Shown: in pieces, positions 44,136-55,500 of the stretch
Numbering within the stretch: position 1 is the first letter of the stretch
Layout of the letters: each line of letters opens with the position of its first letter
Assembly (NCBI GenBank): GCA_039583875.1
Contig: CM077151.1
Coordinates: forward strand, 22,134,766 to 22,198,765
Length of the DNA: 64,000 nt
Direction: 5' to 3'
Source: Platanthera guangdongensis
Taxonomy: Eukaryota; Streptophyta; Magnoliopsida; Asparagales; Orchidaceae
The notes under the pieces: generated by a model
What the model saw: the letters and a program-made list of their open reading frames with translations, nothing else
The model's database searches: none
What the model was told of the DNA's origin: nothing
Position numbers and translations under genes: made by a program

Positions 44136-45300
44136 CTATGTAGGCTCGTCATCAATAGCGTCCTCATGATCTGGAAATGGCTCAGTGCCTTGTATCGGCT
44201 CAGGCTCTACAACCTCCTCAGTATTGTCAGTTCCAATCGTAGGATACTTTGCATCAGTGTGAAATACGATCTTCTCAGTCCTCTTAGGATCAACTATAGT
44301 CTGATCTTCACAAAATACAGCATCACGACTGCATACAAATTTCTTCTCAACTGTATCGAAGAACCTATAGTCAAACTCATCGCTACGTCTATATTCCCAA
44401 AAAATGCATTGTCTGGTCTTGCAATCCAACTTCGATCTTTTATCACGAGGGACGTACACAAAGGATCTACAGCTAAAGACTCAGGTGATTATATGAATGG
44501 TCCTTCCCATACCAGACCTTATCATGGAAATCCTCTTGTAATGCATAACTGGAGATAGGTTGATGACGTGTGCAGCTGTGTATAAAGCCTCACCCAAAAC
44601 ATGTCAGATAGCTTTGACTCAGAAAGCAAGCACCTCATCCTCTCTATTAATGGCCTATTCATTCTTTCATCTACGCCATTCAGTCGCGGCGTCATGGGCG
44701 GAGTCTTTTCATGTCTGATCCCTTGCTCTTTACAGTATTCATCAAAGGGACTAATATACTCTCCCTTATTATCGCACTTGATGCACTTCAGTTTTCTCCC
44801 AGATTGTCTTTCTACTTTAGCGTGAAATCTTCGAAAGGTGTCGAAGACCTCATTTTTGTTCTTAATAACGTAGACCCAAAGTTTTTTTAAATAATCATCA
44901 ATGAACGTCACAGAGTAAGACACTCCTCCTCTTGTCTGGACCTTCAGTGGTCCGCAAACATCCGTTTGTACGAGCTTGAGTGACTCAAATCTCCTGGTGA
45001 AAGTGTGGCTCTAGAAAGACACTCTATTCTACTTTCCAGTTATGTAGTAGTCGCGTCTCTCTAACTGATCCATAAATAGATCAGATATAATCTTCTTCTT
45101 GGTAAGACATCTTAAGCCCTTCTGGCTAATGTGACTCAGCCTCATATGTCATAGAGATGTGGATACACCATCTCTAACAGTATTTGCTTGTGTAACTTCA
45201 GGCCTCCCCTCCATGTACTATATACTAGTATCTCTATAACCTTTGGCTACTGCTAACGACCCTTTGATAGGCTTCCAAAAATCCATACCAAAGACACTTA
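44136..45300 (-). pseudogene. Copia-3 integrase
   Basis: Around 44975-44925 VQTDVCGPLKVQTRGG holds the first Asp. 44923-44522 carries VTFIDDYLKKLWVYVIKNK, LKCIKCDNKGEYIS (second Asp) and LNGVDERMNRPLIERM (Glu; Asp stands for the usual Ala before it). 44459-44136 is the C-terminal region (VPRDKRSKLDCKTRQCIFW). Frames are interrupted between the pieces. Confidence 0.82.
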
Positions 45301-45421
45301 AGTGTCCCTCGGCACCCAGCTTACCAGCTGAAACTAGGTTGAAGTGAATGTCGGGTACGTGTTATACATCCTTCAGAATTAGCAAACCTCTCGTACTCGT
45401 CTTCAGGTGCATGTCTCCCCT

Positions 45422-46408
45422 CTAGATGACTTTAGACGTGTCACCGTTGCTCATTATAAGCACTCCATAGTCGTGAGTCGTATAAGTGGCAAACAATTTT
45501 CTGTTGTGGGAGACATCTGCAGAAGCACCTAAGACCACAATCCAACTCCTATCAAAGCACGGGAATGCAGCTGTGACGTCATCTCTAATAATGATGACAT
45601 GTCCTCCTCTATATGGTGACAGTCGTATGCGTATCCGTCTTATCATTTGAGGACTCTCCCTTCTTCTTCTGGTCATTCTTCAGAGTATAATAAAACTTCT
45701 GAATATGACCCTTTTGTCACGCCTAAGTGTCACGCACATGACCAAAAGGTCACGCCCGTGTTCGAGGCGTGTAAATTTAATCTGACATGGAAATGTAATC
45801 TGGAGCTTCTGTATGGGTCACGACCACTTGACACGCCCGTGACCTGAGAGTCTGGTAGTGATACCTAGACTTCCCTCTGCTTTGGCTCCTCTCGTTATTC
45901 CTTACTTTACTCTTACTCTTGCCTCTCCTCCTGGATTTAGTATAGAGGACATCAGCTCATGAAAAAGATACTGAATTGAATGTCCTTAAGACTTCCGTCT
46001 CACCTCCTTATTCAGGATGCCACTCCTGACAATTTCCATAACGATGATGCCATCAGGAAAGAAGTTGATTAGAGAAACTCTTATCATCTCCCGAGAGTCT
46101 GGAAGTGACTTCAACAGCTACGGTGCATTGACCTCGTCCTTGAAGGTCACCTTCATAGCAGTAAGTTGGTCAATAATACCTTGGAACTCGTTCACATGAT
46201 CCAAGATGTGGAGTCATCTCTACACTTGAACTCTCCAAGCTTCTTTAGTAGATATAGCTTGTTGATGTCAGTACTCTTGGTATACAATGTCTTGAGAGTT
46301 TTCCAATGGATCTTCGCATCAACGATGCTCGCAACATGATTATAGACGTTCGACTATACGAACCGTTTGACGAATCCATGTCTTTAGGCATCTTTTCAAA
46401 TATAGGAG
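45422..46408 (-). pseudogene. Copia-3 gag C-terminal part and protease, with a foreign insert
   Basis: 46408 down carries gag (KMPKDMDSS, then LKTLYTKSTDINKLYLLKK-like frame). The basic linker RRGKSKSKVRNNERSQSRGK lies at about 45934-45875. Then about 135 bp of unrelated sequence (about 45720-45855) interrupts the frame before the second half of the zinc knuckle, KGHIQKFYYTLKNDQKKKGE, at about 45716-45657. The protease remnant (SWIVVLGASADVSHNRKLF) has VLGA where the DSGA motif is expected. Confidence 0.75.
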
Positions 46409-47000
46409 TGTTGAAACCGGAAACCGGCCTCTTGTGGAGTTCGACCCTTGGGGAAGGGGTGGTCTCGCGCCTACTTCGCACCTGCAAGAAAAACAACGAG
46501 AGAGACAAGAAAGGACAGACCCAAGGGCTCGGCAGGGAGGTCCCACCACAAACCCGGAAGATCTCTGAGCGCTTCCCCTCCTTAGCCAAGAGCCGAGCTA
46601 AGGTACCCTCAGAGAACACTTGAGAATGAGGGCAAGGAGGCACTGAAAACGTACCCTCTGAGGTACCCCTTGGGTCTTATTTATAGATTTTCAGAATCTG
46701 AACTGCCAATAACCAAAAGGACTGACCTGGAAATACCAAAAGGCCCCTGGTTGGGTCTGCCAACAGCCAAACTCCGCTGTTCTGAACGGCTATGCGCAGT
46801 CCAAACTGGTCTGCCAACAGCGAGGCTCCGCTGTTCTGAGGAGCTATTCGCACCCCTGGGCGGTCAGCTCGCCTTCAGTTCCCCTGCAGGAGGCGGGCGC
46901 GACCTGGCTCCGGGGCTCGCCTGTTCTCCTTGGGCGAGCGCGAGCCGATAGGGGCGAGCTGCCAGCCTTTTGCCGGGCGGATCGGCGGTCAGGTCGCATG

Positions 47001-47034
<34 letters not shown>

Positions 47035-47244
47035 CAGACGGCGGGTCGCCATCCCTGGGTCCAGCTCGCTCGCCGCGGGTTGCCAGCTCGCTCGCCGCGG
47101 GTTGGCAGCCCGCTCGCCCGTGGTGGGCGGGAGCGGGTCAGGCCTTCCGCCGCATAGCCCGTCTCGCCGCCCGGGTGCGGGTCATGGCTCCAGGTCCACT
47201 CATCCTTCCTGGCGGGACCCGCTCGCCGGACACGGGGTTGTACA
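46409..47244 (-). repeat. Tat-C 3' LTR (836 bp)
   Basis: Starts TGTTGAAACC and ends GGTTGTACA in plus coordinates, with the TATAAATA box on the minus strand at 46685-46678. Contains an uninterrupted run of 32 G at 47002-47033. Confidence 0.93.
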
Positions 47245-47264
47245 CAATCCCCGCTCTTTTTGAG
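47245..47264 (-). other. Tat-C polypurine tract
   Basis: Identical to the 20-base tract of Tat-A and Tat-B, flush with the LTR. Confidence 0.85.
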
Positions 47265-47362
47265 CTTGAATCAAGCTCGGAAAGAATCATCCAACCCGCG
47301 TGTTCGGCGAGCCCCCGTGCTGAGCTGGCAGGGAATCTTCTGGTGGGGGCCCACTGTCCTGC

Positions 47363-47370
47363 TATAAATA
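47363..47370 (+). promoter_or_regulatory. TATA box of antisense gene 1 (Tat-C)
   Basis: TATAAATA 71 bp upstream of the ATG at 47441. Confidence 0.7.
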
Positions 47371-47440
47371 CACACCGCTAACCCCCGGAGGGGGGCTCCC
47401 CAGATCCCTTCATTTCCTTTGAGCAGGTCCTGATTTCTTG

Positions 47441-48415
47441 ATGCCGGTCAGCGAAGAGGTGCGAGCTCGCCTGGCGGCAGCGAGCCTGAAGACCCAGGAG
47501 GAGGCCCTCGAGGCCGCCCCTTGGCTATCACGCGGGTCTCCCGGCCCTGTCTTCAGGCCGGCGAAGGGGAAGATTGTCAGGCGGTCTCTGGCGGGCGATT
47601 GTCCGGGCTCCAGCTCGGCCGCGGGTGTCGAGGTGATCCCCGGTAGTCGTGACCTTCAGCGAGTTATTGCTGTACCTTTGACCCTTTGTTTTGCAGGCGA
47701 TCCCCTGTGAGGGGGTGGGGAATGGGGGAGAGGATCGCCCCTCTCGCGAGTCGCCCGAGAAGGTCATTGGTTCCTCGGTTCTGGATCGCCCACCTCCGGA
47801 AACTCCCTGTCCGGCGGTCTCCCACGGGCTGCGGAAATCTCTTGAGACCCTCGAGGGAGGGAACTTTCAGGGTCGGCCGGGCTCTTCCCGCCCATCTGTC
47901 GGTGCGGGCGATGTGCCAACCCCGGGTGAGCTGGTTTTTATCGTTGATTTTGTCTCTTGCTCGCTCATTCTGACCCCTCCCTGCTTGCAGGCTTTCGCAG
48001 GGCCTCGCCTGAGACCGAGATGAGCGAAGGGTACTCGCCTCCGCCTGACGTGGACAGTGTATCTGACTATCTGGGCGACCCGAACGATGCGGCGGGGATG
48101 AAGAGGCAGGTGACGCGGCTATTCCAGAAACACACACTGCTGCTGCAGGAGGTCATAAGGAGGATCGAAGACGACAAGGCCGAGACCGATGCCCGGCTCG
48201 CGGCCTTGGAGGGCCCTTCGCGCGAAGTGGAAGACGACGATGTCACCTCGCCGGGTGTGCACATAACGCGAGCCGAGGGGCATCTTAAGAGCGCCGTGGA
48301 GCAGGTCGGGCGGGCTCAGCGGGAGCTGGTGGCGGTTCGCGATTACCACGATCCCCGTGTGCCGCCTCGGTCGGGAACAAAGAGGCGGCACAGGTGGAAG
48401 TGGGTCGAGTACTGA
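47441..48415 (+). pseudogene. Antisense gene 1 (Tat-C), exon 1/2 junction out of frame
   Basis: Exon 1 (47441 to about 47642) begins MPVSEEVRARLAAAS as in Tat-A. Exon 2 (47697-47925, 229 nt) and exon 3 (47991-48415, 425 nt) have exactly the Tat-A lengths. Exon 3 contains VSDYLGDPNDAAGMKRQVTR and ends KRRHRWKWVEY. The exon 1 donor region is changed (CCCCGGTAGTCG in place of CTGAGGTATGTG). All nearby GT donors leave exon 1 in phase 1 although exon 2 needs phase 0, so a 2-nt loss has probably broken the gene. Another start or a retained intron cannot be excluded. Confidence 0.65.
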
Positions 48416-48861
48416 CCCAGTTGTTTGCCCCTCGCTCGCGGGATACCGCGGGTTTGTTGTCATTTTGTAGTTCTTCGTATTTGTAATTGCTCGCGACTCT
48501 TTCAGCCACCTATGGGCCTAACTATTTTGTTGCTGAGATGTATTGAAGTTATCGTGCTGCTTTTCTTTGGCTTTCTGTGTGCGGGTTAAGGGAAAGGTCC
48601 ATTCTTCCTTTCGCGCTGATCGGGGCGAGGGCGAGCCGAGGAGCTCGCTAGACGGGAATCTCTCGTCTCGCGCGGCACGGCGTGCGGGTGCGGGTTGGGG
48701 TTGGCTCGCCCGCGCTGGTCTCCCGCGGTTGCAGCCGGGCGAGAACCGTGCCGGCTCGACCTTTGAGGTGCGCTCGCGCGCGGGAAGTCGAACCGTCGGA
48801 TTGTTTTTTGGCTATCCGCACCCCGCCTTTCGGCGGGAAGTTTCCCGCCCTTTTCTTTCCC

Positions 48862-48869
48862 TATAAATA
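48862..48869 (+). promoter_or_regulatory. TATA box of antisense gene 2 (Tat-C)
   Basis: TATAAATA 122 bp upstream of the gene 2 ATG at 48984; the same context CTATAAATAGG is found at Tat-A 8886. Confidence 0.72.
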
Positions 48870-48983
48870 GGCCTTGTCGGCCCTAATTTCTCCACCGTTT
48901 CCTAACTTTCTGGCTTCCCGTTCCCGCGGAGTATCGTCTGTGTCCGCCTTCTGGCTTTTTCTCTCGCACTCGGCGGCGAATCG

Positions 48984-50902
48984 ATGGGGATGGGCGGAGG
49001 CGCCGGCGACGCGGATGGCCGAAGCAAATGCGCTTGGACCTTCTCCGAGCATGATTTCCCTCGCGCCGTCATCACAGAGCGCGAATACTTGGAAGCTCTA
49101 GGCGACCACATCCCAGCCGGGTTCTCTGCGAGGCGACCCGATGAGAGGGAGAAGATCAATGACCTGTTTGGGGATGAGCTCGCCATCCCTCTAGCTCACT
49201 TCGAGGTAGGCCTGCGACTCCCCCTATGGCCCGAGGTGCGCCAAGTGCTAAAATACTTCGGGGTCGTCCTGGGCCAGATGACCCCGAACTCCATCGCCGT
49301 CATGATGGGGTTCGCCTGCTTCCTGCGAGAGGAGCGGGTGGAGTTCAGCCTCGCAGTATTCCGGAAGCTGTTCTCCTTCAGGGCGAACCGAGACGGGACG
49401 GCCTACTTCTCCAGCGCCCACCTCAAGGTGCGGGAGACCGTCAACAAGAGCCACAACTGGCTGAAGAAGTTCCTGTTCGTCAAAGGGGACTTCGGCAACG
49501 TGCCCTTCTCGCCGGTGCAGCTCAGCGAGGCGAGCTACCGGCCACCCAACCTAGGCGGCCATGAAGCCGACCTGTTCGCGTTCTTCGTCGGGAAGAACTT
49601 CAAGGTCGCGTTCCTGCGCCGCCACCTTGACGATCTCGCGGCTGTCCCGCCGGGGGGAGGTTTGCCACTCGTCTCCATTAGTCCTTACTTTCCCACTCTT
49701 CTTTCATCTCACCTTCCTTTCTTCGCAGGTGAACGCGACATACCTCTTCACCCCCCTTATGAGAGCGCTCGGATTCCGCCCGGGGTTCTCGCCCGCGCCC
49801 AGGCTGCGGATGCCGCCCAGCGCGACATCTCATCGATCCCGGCCAAGAAGCGACCGGGCGGCGGACAGTCAGCGCCTCCGCCGAAGTCGGCGAAGACCGC
49901 GGATCAGCAACCCTCCGCGAGCCAAAGAAAGGGCAAGGCCCCCGCGGTCTTGCCGACTGAGGCCCCCTCGCCCCCGCTGGTTGCTTCGACCAGCGACTCC
50001 CCGGTCGGGGCGGGAGGCACCTCCGCGCCGCCGGGCGGGTCTGAAGCCGCTGCGGGGCCGGTGCCGAGAGGGCATCGGAACTTCGGCTACGGCGAGAGGT
50101 ACTTGGACGAGCTCGGCGTCCCGCTCCTGGCTTGGGACAAGGAGTCGAATCGCGCAACGATCTCGACCCTGCTGCCGAGCTGGATGGAGCAGGATACGAT
50201 CGGCGGGGAGGCGTACAGCTTCTCCTTTGGGCTGTACTCGCGCGAAGACGCCGCCATATACGACAAGGAGGAGACGCGGGTGCTGATCCATGAGAGCGCA
50301 CGGGCCCAGCTGCGCGGTCTGGAGCTGGCTCACATGGTGGGGCGACGCTGCACCCAGGTGGAGCGGAACGCCGCGTCTATCCAAAAGATGGCGGAGGAGA
50401 AAGAAGAGGCCCGAAAGCTCGCTCGGGTGGACGCGGACCTTCAGAGAGGGCGAGCCGCCGCTGCCAAGGAGGCCCTCGCGCAATATCTGGGCGGGGTGGT
50501 ACGCTCTCAACCTGAGCTAATCTCTTCTCCTTGCGAACGCAGCTCATGATAATCCCTTTTTCTTTTTTTCAGGATGCGGCTACGGCGAGCCGGATGGGCG
50601 CCGAGATTGCCACCCTTGGCCAGGAGAAGGCGGCGCTGGAGGCCCGGATACGCGAGCTGGAGGCCGCTGCCGCTGTCCCTCCTCCAGCCAGCGGGGTCTG
50701 CCCGCGCGAGCACCTGTCCGACTACGACCTGGAGGTGCTCATGCAAAAGAACGCGGCCAGTGCGGCAAAGTATACGATGCAGATGCTGCGGCGCGCGGAC
50801 CTGCTTACGAGCGAGGCGGCGGGGCTTTCTGCGGAAGATGTTGTGCCGGCGCTTTTCCTCCCTGTGCCGGACCCTGGCGACAAGGCCTTCCAGCCGCTTT
50901 AG
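48984..50902 (+). CDS. Antisense gene 2 (Tat-C), Transposase_28-like protein, 3 exons
   Basis: Exons 48984-49659, 49729-50498 and 50573-50902 (676+770+330 nt) join in frame to 591 codons. Intron 1 is 69 nt without stops, so a read-through form would also be open. Residues about 20-225 carry the conserved block (SEHDFPRAVI, FEVGLRLPLWPEVRQVLKYF, MTPNSIAVMMGFACFLREER, FSLAVFRKLFSFRANRDG) resembling Pfam Transposase_28. A Pro/Ala/Lys-rich linker follows, then RGHRNFGYGERYLDELGVPL. Two coiled-coil segments (EEKEEARKLARVDADLQRGR and EKAALEARIRELEAAA) span exons 2-3, and the C terminus is FLPVPDPGDKAFQPL. No catalytic motif is evident. It is clearly maintained relative to the broken pol on the other strand. 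Confidence 0.83.
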
Positions 50903-51120
50903 GGTCTCTAGATCTCGCGTTTTTCCCCCCGCCTTTTTTGTAATTTACTTTGTAGATGAACATTATGTGTATAAGAATCTGGTCTGAGATGTATGCGCGA
51001 GTTGCGCTTATACTTTATATGTTTAGCTACTGTTCCTTTTAGCTATTGTTCTTTTTATATTTCTCGCCGGTCTTGTTTTTTCAATGATGTTATTGCCGGA
51101 CGGCGCGACCCGTCCCAGCG
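50903..51120 (+). other. Non-coding region downstream of Tat-C gene 2
   Basis: T-rich (50930-51090), with TTTTTTGTAATTTACTTTGT near 50933, a plausible poly(A) region for the antisense transcript. Confidence 0.45.
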
Positions 51121-51124
51121 GCCC

Positions 51125-51290
51125 GGCTCTGACGAGGCGAGCTGGCTCGTCCGCCGAGCGAGGCGAGCTGGCTCGTCCGCCGAGCGAGGCGAGCTGGCTC
51201 GTCCGCCGAGCGAGGCGAGCTGGCTCGTCCGCCGAGCGAGGCGAGCTGGCTCGTCTGCCGAGCGAGGCGAGCTGGCTCGCCCCTCGGCCG
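51125..51290 (+). repeat. 26-bp tandem repeat
   Basis: About six copies of a 26-bp unit built on GAGGCGAGCTGGCTCGTCCG followed by CCGAGC. Open frames across it are repeat artefacts. Confidence 0.9.
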
Positions 51291-51439
51291 CATGCTTAAC
51301 TCTCTGCGGGCTCTCGCCCAGGCCTTTGCATTTGCTCGACCACCTTTTGCGGGGCTTGAGGGTGGGGCTATGCTAGACCCTTTCCTTCTTTTTTGACTAA
51401 CCCTTGCGATTCCGTCCTGCTGCGCACGCTTCTTGAGTA

Positions 51440-53300
51440 GTTCCCGGCCTTGCCGGCTAGGTGGGAGTCTGACAACGCGATTTGCTCTAGGTCGCAGGCC
51501 ATTGCTTTCCGAGTCATTCCATCGAGTGTCATCCGGCCCTGCCAGCTAGGTGGGAGCCTGGCAGCGGGATCTTCTCGAGGCTAGGGATGACACCGAGTGA
51601 CTTCCGGCCCTGCCAGCTAGGTGGGAGCCTGGCAGCGGGATCTTCTCGGGGTCCAAATTCATTCCATCGAGTGACTTCCGGCCCTGTCAGCTAGGTGGGA
51701 GCCTGGCAGCGGGATCTTCTCGAGGCTAGGGATGACACCGAGTGACTTCCGGCCCTGCCAGCTAGGTGGGAGTCTGACAGCGGGATCTTCTCGGGGTCCA
51801 AATTCATTCCATCGAGTGACTTCCGGCCCTGCCAGCTAGGTGGGAGCCTGGCAGCGGGATCTTCTCGAGGCTAGGGATGACACTGAGTGACTTCCGGCCC
51901 TGCCAGCTAGGTGGGAGCCTGGCAGCGGGATCTTCTCGGGGTCCAAATTCATTCCATCGAGTGACTTCCGGCCCTGCCAGCTAGGTGGGAGCCTGGCAGC
52001 GGGATCTTCTCGAGGCTAGGGATGACACCGAGTGACTTCCGGCCCTGCCAGCTAGGAGGGAGCCTGGCAGCGGGATCTTCTCGGGGTCCAAATTCATTCC
52101 ATCGAGTGACTTCCGGCCCTGCCAGCTAGGTGGGGAGCCTGGCAGCGGGATCTTCTCGAGGCTAGGGATGGATGACACCGAGTGACTTCCGGCCCTGCCA
52201 GCTAGGTGGGAGCCTGGCAGCGGGATCTTCTCGGGGTCCAAATTCATTCCATCGAGTGACTTCCGGCCCTGCCAGCTAGGTGGGAGCCTGGCAGCGGGAT
52301 CTTCTCGAGGCTAGGGATGACACCGAGTGACTTCCGGCCCTGCCAGCTAGGTGGGAGCCTGGCAGCGGGATCTTCTCGGGGTCCAAATTCATTCCATCGA
52401 GTGACTTCCGGCCCTGCCAGCCAGGTGGGAGCACCGAGTGACTTCCGCCCTGCCAGCTAGGTGGGAGCCTGGCTTCTCGAGGCTAGGGATGACACCGAGT
52501 GACTTCCGGCCCTGCCAGCTAGGAGGGAGCCTGGCAGCGGGATCTTCTCGAGGTCCAAATTCATTCCATCGAGTGACTTCCGGCCCTGCCAGCTAGGTGG
52601 GGAGCCTGGCAGCGGGATCTTCTCGAGGCTAGGGATGACACCGAGTGACTTCCGGCCTGCCAGCTAGGTGGGAGCCTGGCAGCGGGATCTTCTCGGGGTC
52701 CAAATTCATTCCATCGAGTGACTTCCGGCCCTGCCAGCTAGGTGGGAGCCTGGCAGCGGGATCTTCTCGAGGCTAGGGATGACACCGAGTGACTTCCGGC
52801 CCTGCCAGCTAGGTGGGAGCCTGGCAGCGGGATCTTCTCGGTGCCAAATTCATTCCATCGGTCGTCCTCCCTTCCTCGGTCCACTTCCGGCCCTGCCAGC
52901 CAGGTGGGAGCCTGGCATCTTCTCGAGGCTAGGGATCACCGAGTGACTTCCGGCCCTGCCAGCTAGGAGGGAGCCTGGCAGCGGGATCTTCTCGGGGTCC
53001 AAATTCATTCCATCGAGTGACTTCCGGCCTGCCAGCTAGGTGGGGAGCCTGGCAGCGGGATCTTCTCGAGGCTAGGGATGACACCGAGTGACTTCCGGCC
53101 CTGCCAGCTAGGTGGGAGCCTGGCAGCGGGATCTTCTCGGGGTCCAAATTCATTCCATCGAGTGACTTCCGGCCCTGCCAGCTAGGTGGGAGCCTGGCAG
53201 CGGGATCTTCTCGAGGCTAGGGATGACACCGAGTGACTTCCGGCCCTGCCAGCTAGGTGGGAGCCTGGCAGCGGGATCTCTCGGGGTGAAATTCATTCCA
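51440..53300 (+). repeat. Tat-C tandem array with alternating 71- and 74-bp monomers
   Basis: All monomers share GTGACTTCCGGCCCTGCCAG, CTAGGTGGGAGCCTGGCAGC and GGGATCTTCTCG. They then alternate between GAGGCTAGGGATGACACC and GGGTCCAAATTCATTCCATC, making a dimer of about 145 bp. 52400-52930 contains truncated and rearranged monomers. CTGCCAG...CTGGCAG forms the same 7-bp stem as in Tat-A. Confidence 0.95.
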
Positions 53301-53402
53301 ACTCTCTGAGCAAGCCTAGGTATGACAGTCCTGGGGGGAGGGAAAAGAAAAGCTTCATTATAATAAATCGTGTTGCTTACAGGAAATTAGGGAAAAAAAT
53401 CT

Positions 53403-54540
53403 CTTCAAGTCATCCCCACTCTAGGTGAGACTCAGGGTCTCGCCCTCTACATTTTGGAGCCGATAGCCCCCCGACTTCAAAGCTTCCTTCACAATGAATG
53501 GCCCCTCCCAGCTGGGGTTGAGCTTCCCTACGGATGCTGACCGTCCTGCCGCGTCCACCTTCTTCAGTACCAGGTCCCCTTCCGTGAACTGCTTGACCCT
53601 GACATGTTTGTCAAAGTATTTCGCCATCCTCCTTTTGACTTCCTCCTGTCGGACGGCCGAAAGATCCCTCAACTCTTCTACCATGTCGAGGGAGAGTCTC
53701 AGCTCCTCCCCATTCTCGGCTTGCCATTCCTCTCGGCCTTCCCTGGCCGTTCCGACCCGCGCCGTTTGAACTTCAAATTCTATGGGGAGCACCGCCTCGC
53801 ACCCGTGGGAGAGCTTGAAGGGGGTCTCCCCCGTGGCCGTGTTAGGAGTGGTTCTAAGGGCCCAAAGGACGGCGGGGAGCCGCTCCACCCAACTCCCCCT
53901 CAAGTTTTCCACCTTCTTTTTGAGGAGATTGACGATGATTTTGTTCGCCGCCTCCACCTGCCCGTTGCTCCTGGGGTGGTGGACCGAGGCGAATCAATCC
54001 CAAGCTGCTCGCAGAAACTGGTGAACTCGGCGCTGGCGAACTGAGGTCCGTTGTCTGTGACGATGGCTTGGGGCAGCCCATGGCGACAGATGATCTCCCC
54101 CCAAACGAAGTTCCTGATTACCTGGGAAGTCACCTTGGCCAACGCCTTCACCTCCATCCACTTGGAGAAGTAGTCGATCATCACTAGGAGGAATCTTCTC
54201 TGGCCGCTGGCCTGGGGGAACGGTCCGACCAGATCCATTCCCCAGATTGCAAAGGGCCAAGGGGCCGTGATGCTCTTGAGTCGTTGGGCCGGCTGTAGCT
54301 GGAGGGGGGCAAATAGCTGGCACTTATGACATCTTCTTGCGAACTCCGCGGCGTCCCGGCCCAGGGTGGGCCAGAAATACCCCTGCCGGACTATCCTCCC
54401 CTCCAAGGTCCGACTCCCGGAATGACTCCCGCACCCCCCGGAGTGGACTTCTTCCAAGATCCGCTGCGCCTCACCCTCGGACACGCAGCGAGCCAGCATC
54501 CCGGAAAGGGTCTTTCTGTATAGTTACCCGTCTTTGAGGC
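53403..54540 (-). pseudogene. Tat-C integrase
   Basis: 54499 down: HSGGCGSHSGSRTLEGR, CHKCQLFAPLQLQPA, WGMDLVGPFPQASGQ (first Asp intact, unlike Tat-B) and VTDNGPQFAS (second Asp). A frameshift near 53985 comes just before the Glu segment MEAANKIIVNLLKKK (53957). The end SGDDLKR is cut by a TAG in place of Trp at about 53421. Upstream, a frameshift near 54510-54530 separates it from the second RNase H. Confidence 0.87.
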
Positions 54541-55500
54541 TTCTTCCTGTCTATTCCCTCCGGATACTCTCCCGTGGAGAGTAAAACTACTACTGGGTCC
54601 ATCCACGAGGACTGCTGATCGATCTCCATGAGCTCTCCTTCTTCGATGGAGGGGCGAAACAGGTCGGTGATGGTGCCTCCTGCCCGGGGGCCATGCTTCG
54701 CCAGTTGGTCGGCATGGTCATTCTCTCCCCTCGGTACGTGCCGGATGGAGAAGGTCTGGAAGGTCCCGATGACTCCCTTCACTTTGGCTAAGTATAACTT
54801 CAAAGCGGGCTCCCTTGCTTCGAACTCCCCGTTGATCTGGGAAGCCACCACCATGGAGTCGGTCAGAACTTCCACATCCAGCACCCCCAATTCTCTGGCC
54901 AGGCGTAGTCCCGCTATCACTGCTTCGTACTCAGCCTGGTTGTTGGTAATGGGAAAATGCACCACCACCGTCTGTTCGATCCGAGTCCCTTGAGGGTTTT
55001 CCAGAACCACTCCTACTCCGAGAGAATGCCTTCCTGAGGCTCCGTCCACCCTCACCTTCCAAGGAGTCGGGCGGGTGAGTTCCTCCTCCGCTACTTCCAC
55101 CACGTAGTCGGCCAAGAAATCGGCCATCGCCTGAGCTTTGATCGAGAGCCGCGGAACGAAGGAGACGTCGAACTCGCTCAGCTCCACCGACCACTTGGCC
55201 AGCCGGCCTGAATGCTCCACCCCCTCGAAGACGTTGCGGAGGGGATGGTCGGTCACCACTCGGATCGAGTGTGCCTGGAAGTATGGTCGTAGCCTCCGAG
55301 CCGAGATGATCAGTGCGAACGCAAGCTTCTCTAAGATTGGATATCGGAGCTCGGCCTTCCTCAGGACCCGGCTGACATAGTAAATAGGGAGCTGCCTCTT
55401 CCCCTCTTCTCGGACCAAGACGGAGCTTAAGGCCTCTGCCCCGACCCCGAGGTATAAGAACAAATCTTCACCCTCTTTCGGCCCTGGAGCAGCGGGGCCT
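54541..55500 (-). pseudogene. Tat-C RNase H and second RNase H (aRNH)
   Basis: One open stretch of about 320 codons. RNase H has YLGVGAEALSSVLVREEGKR, YYVSRVLRKAELRYPILEK and RVVTDHPLRNVF. The archaeal-type RNase H follows with VDGASGRHSLGVGVVL, NNQAEYEAVIAGLRLAREL, VEVLTDSMVVASQ and ENDHADQLAKHG. The link WKVRVDGASG is intact here, whereas Tat-B has a stop at the Trp. Frameshifts bound it on both sides. Confidence 0.87.
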
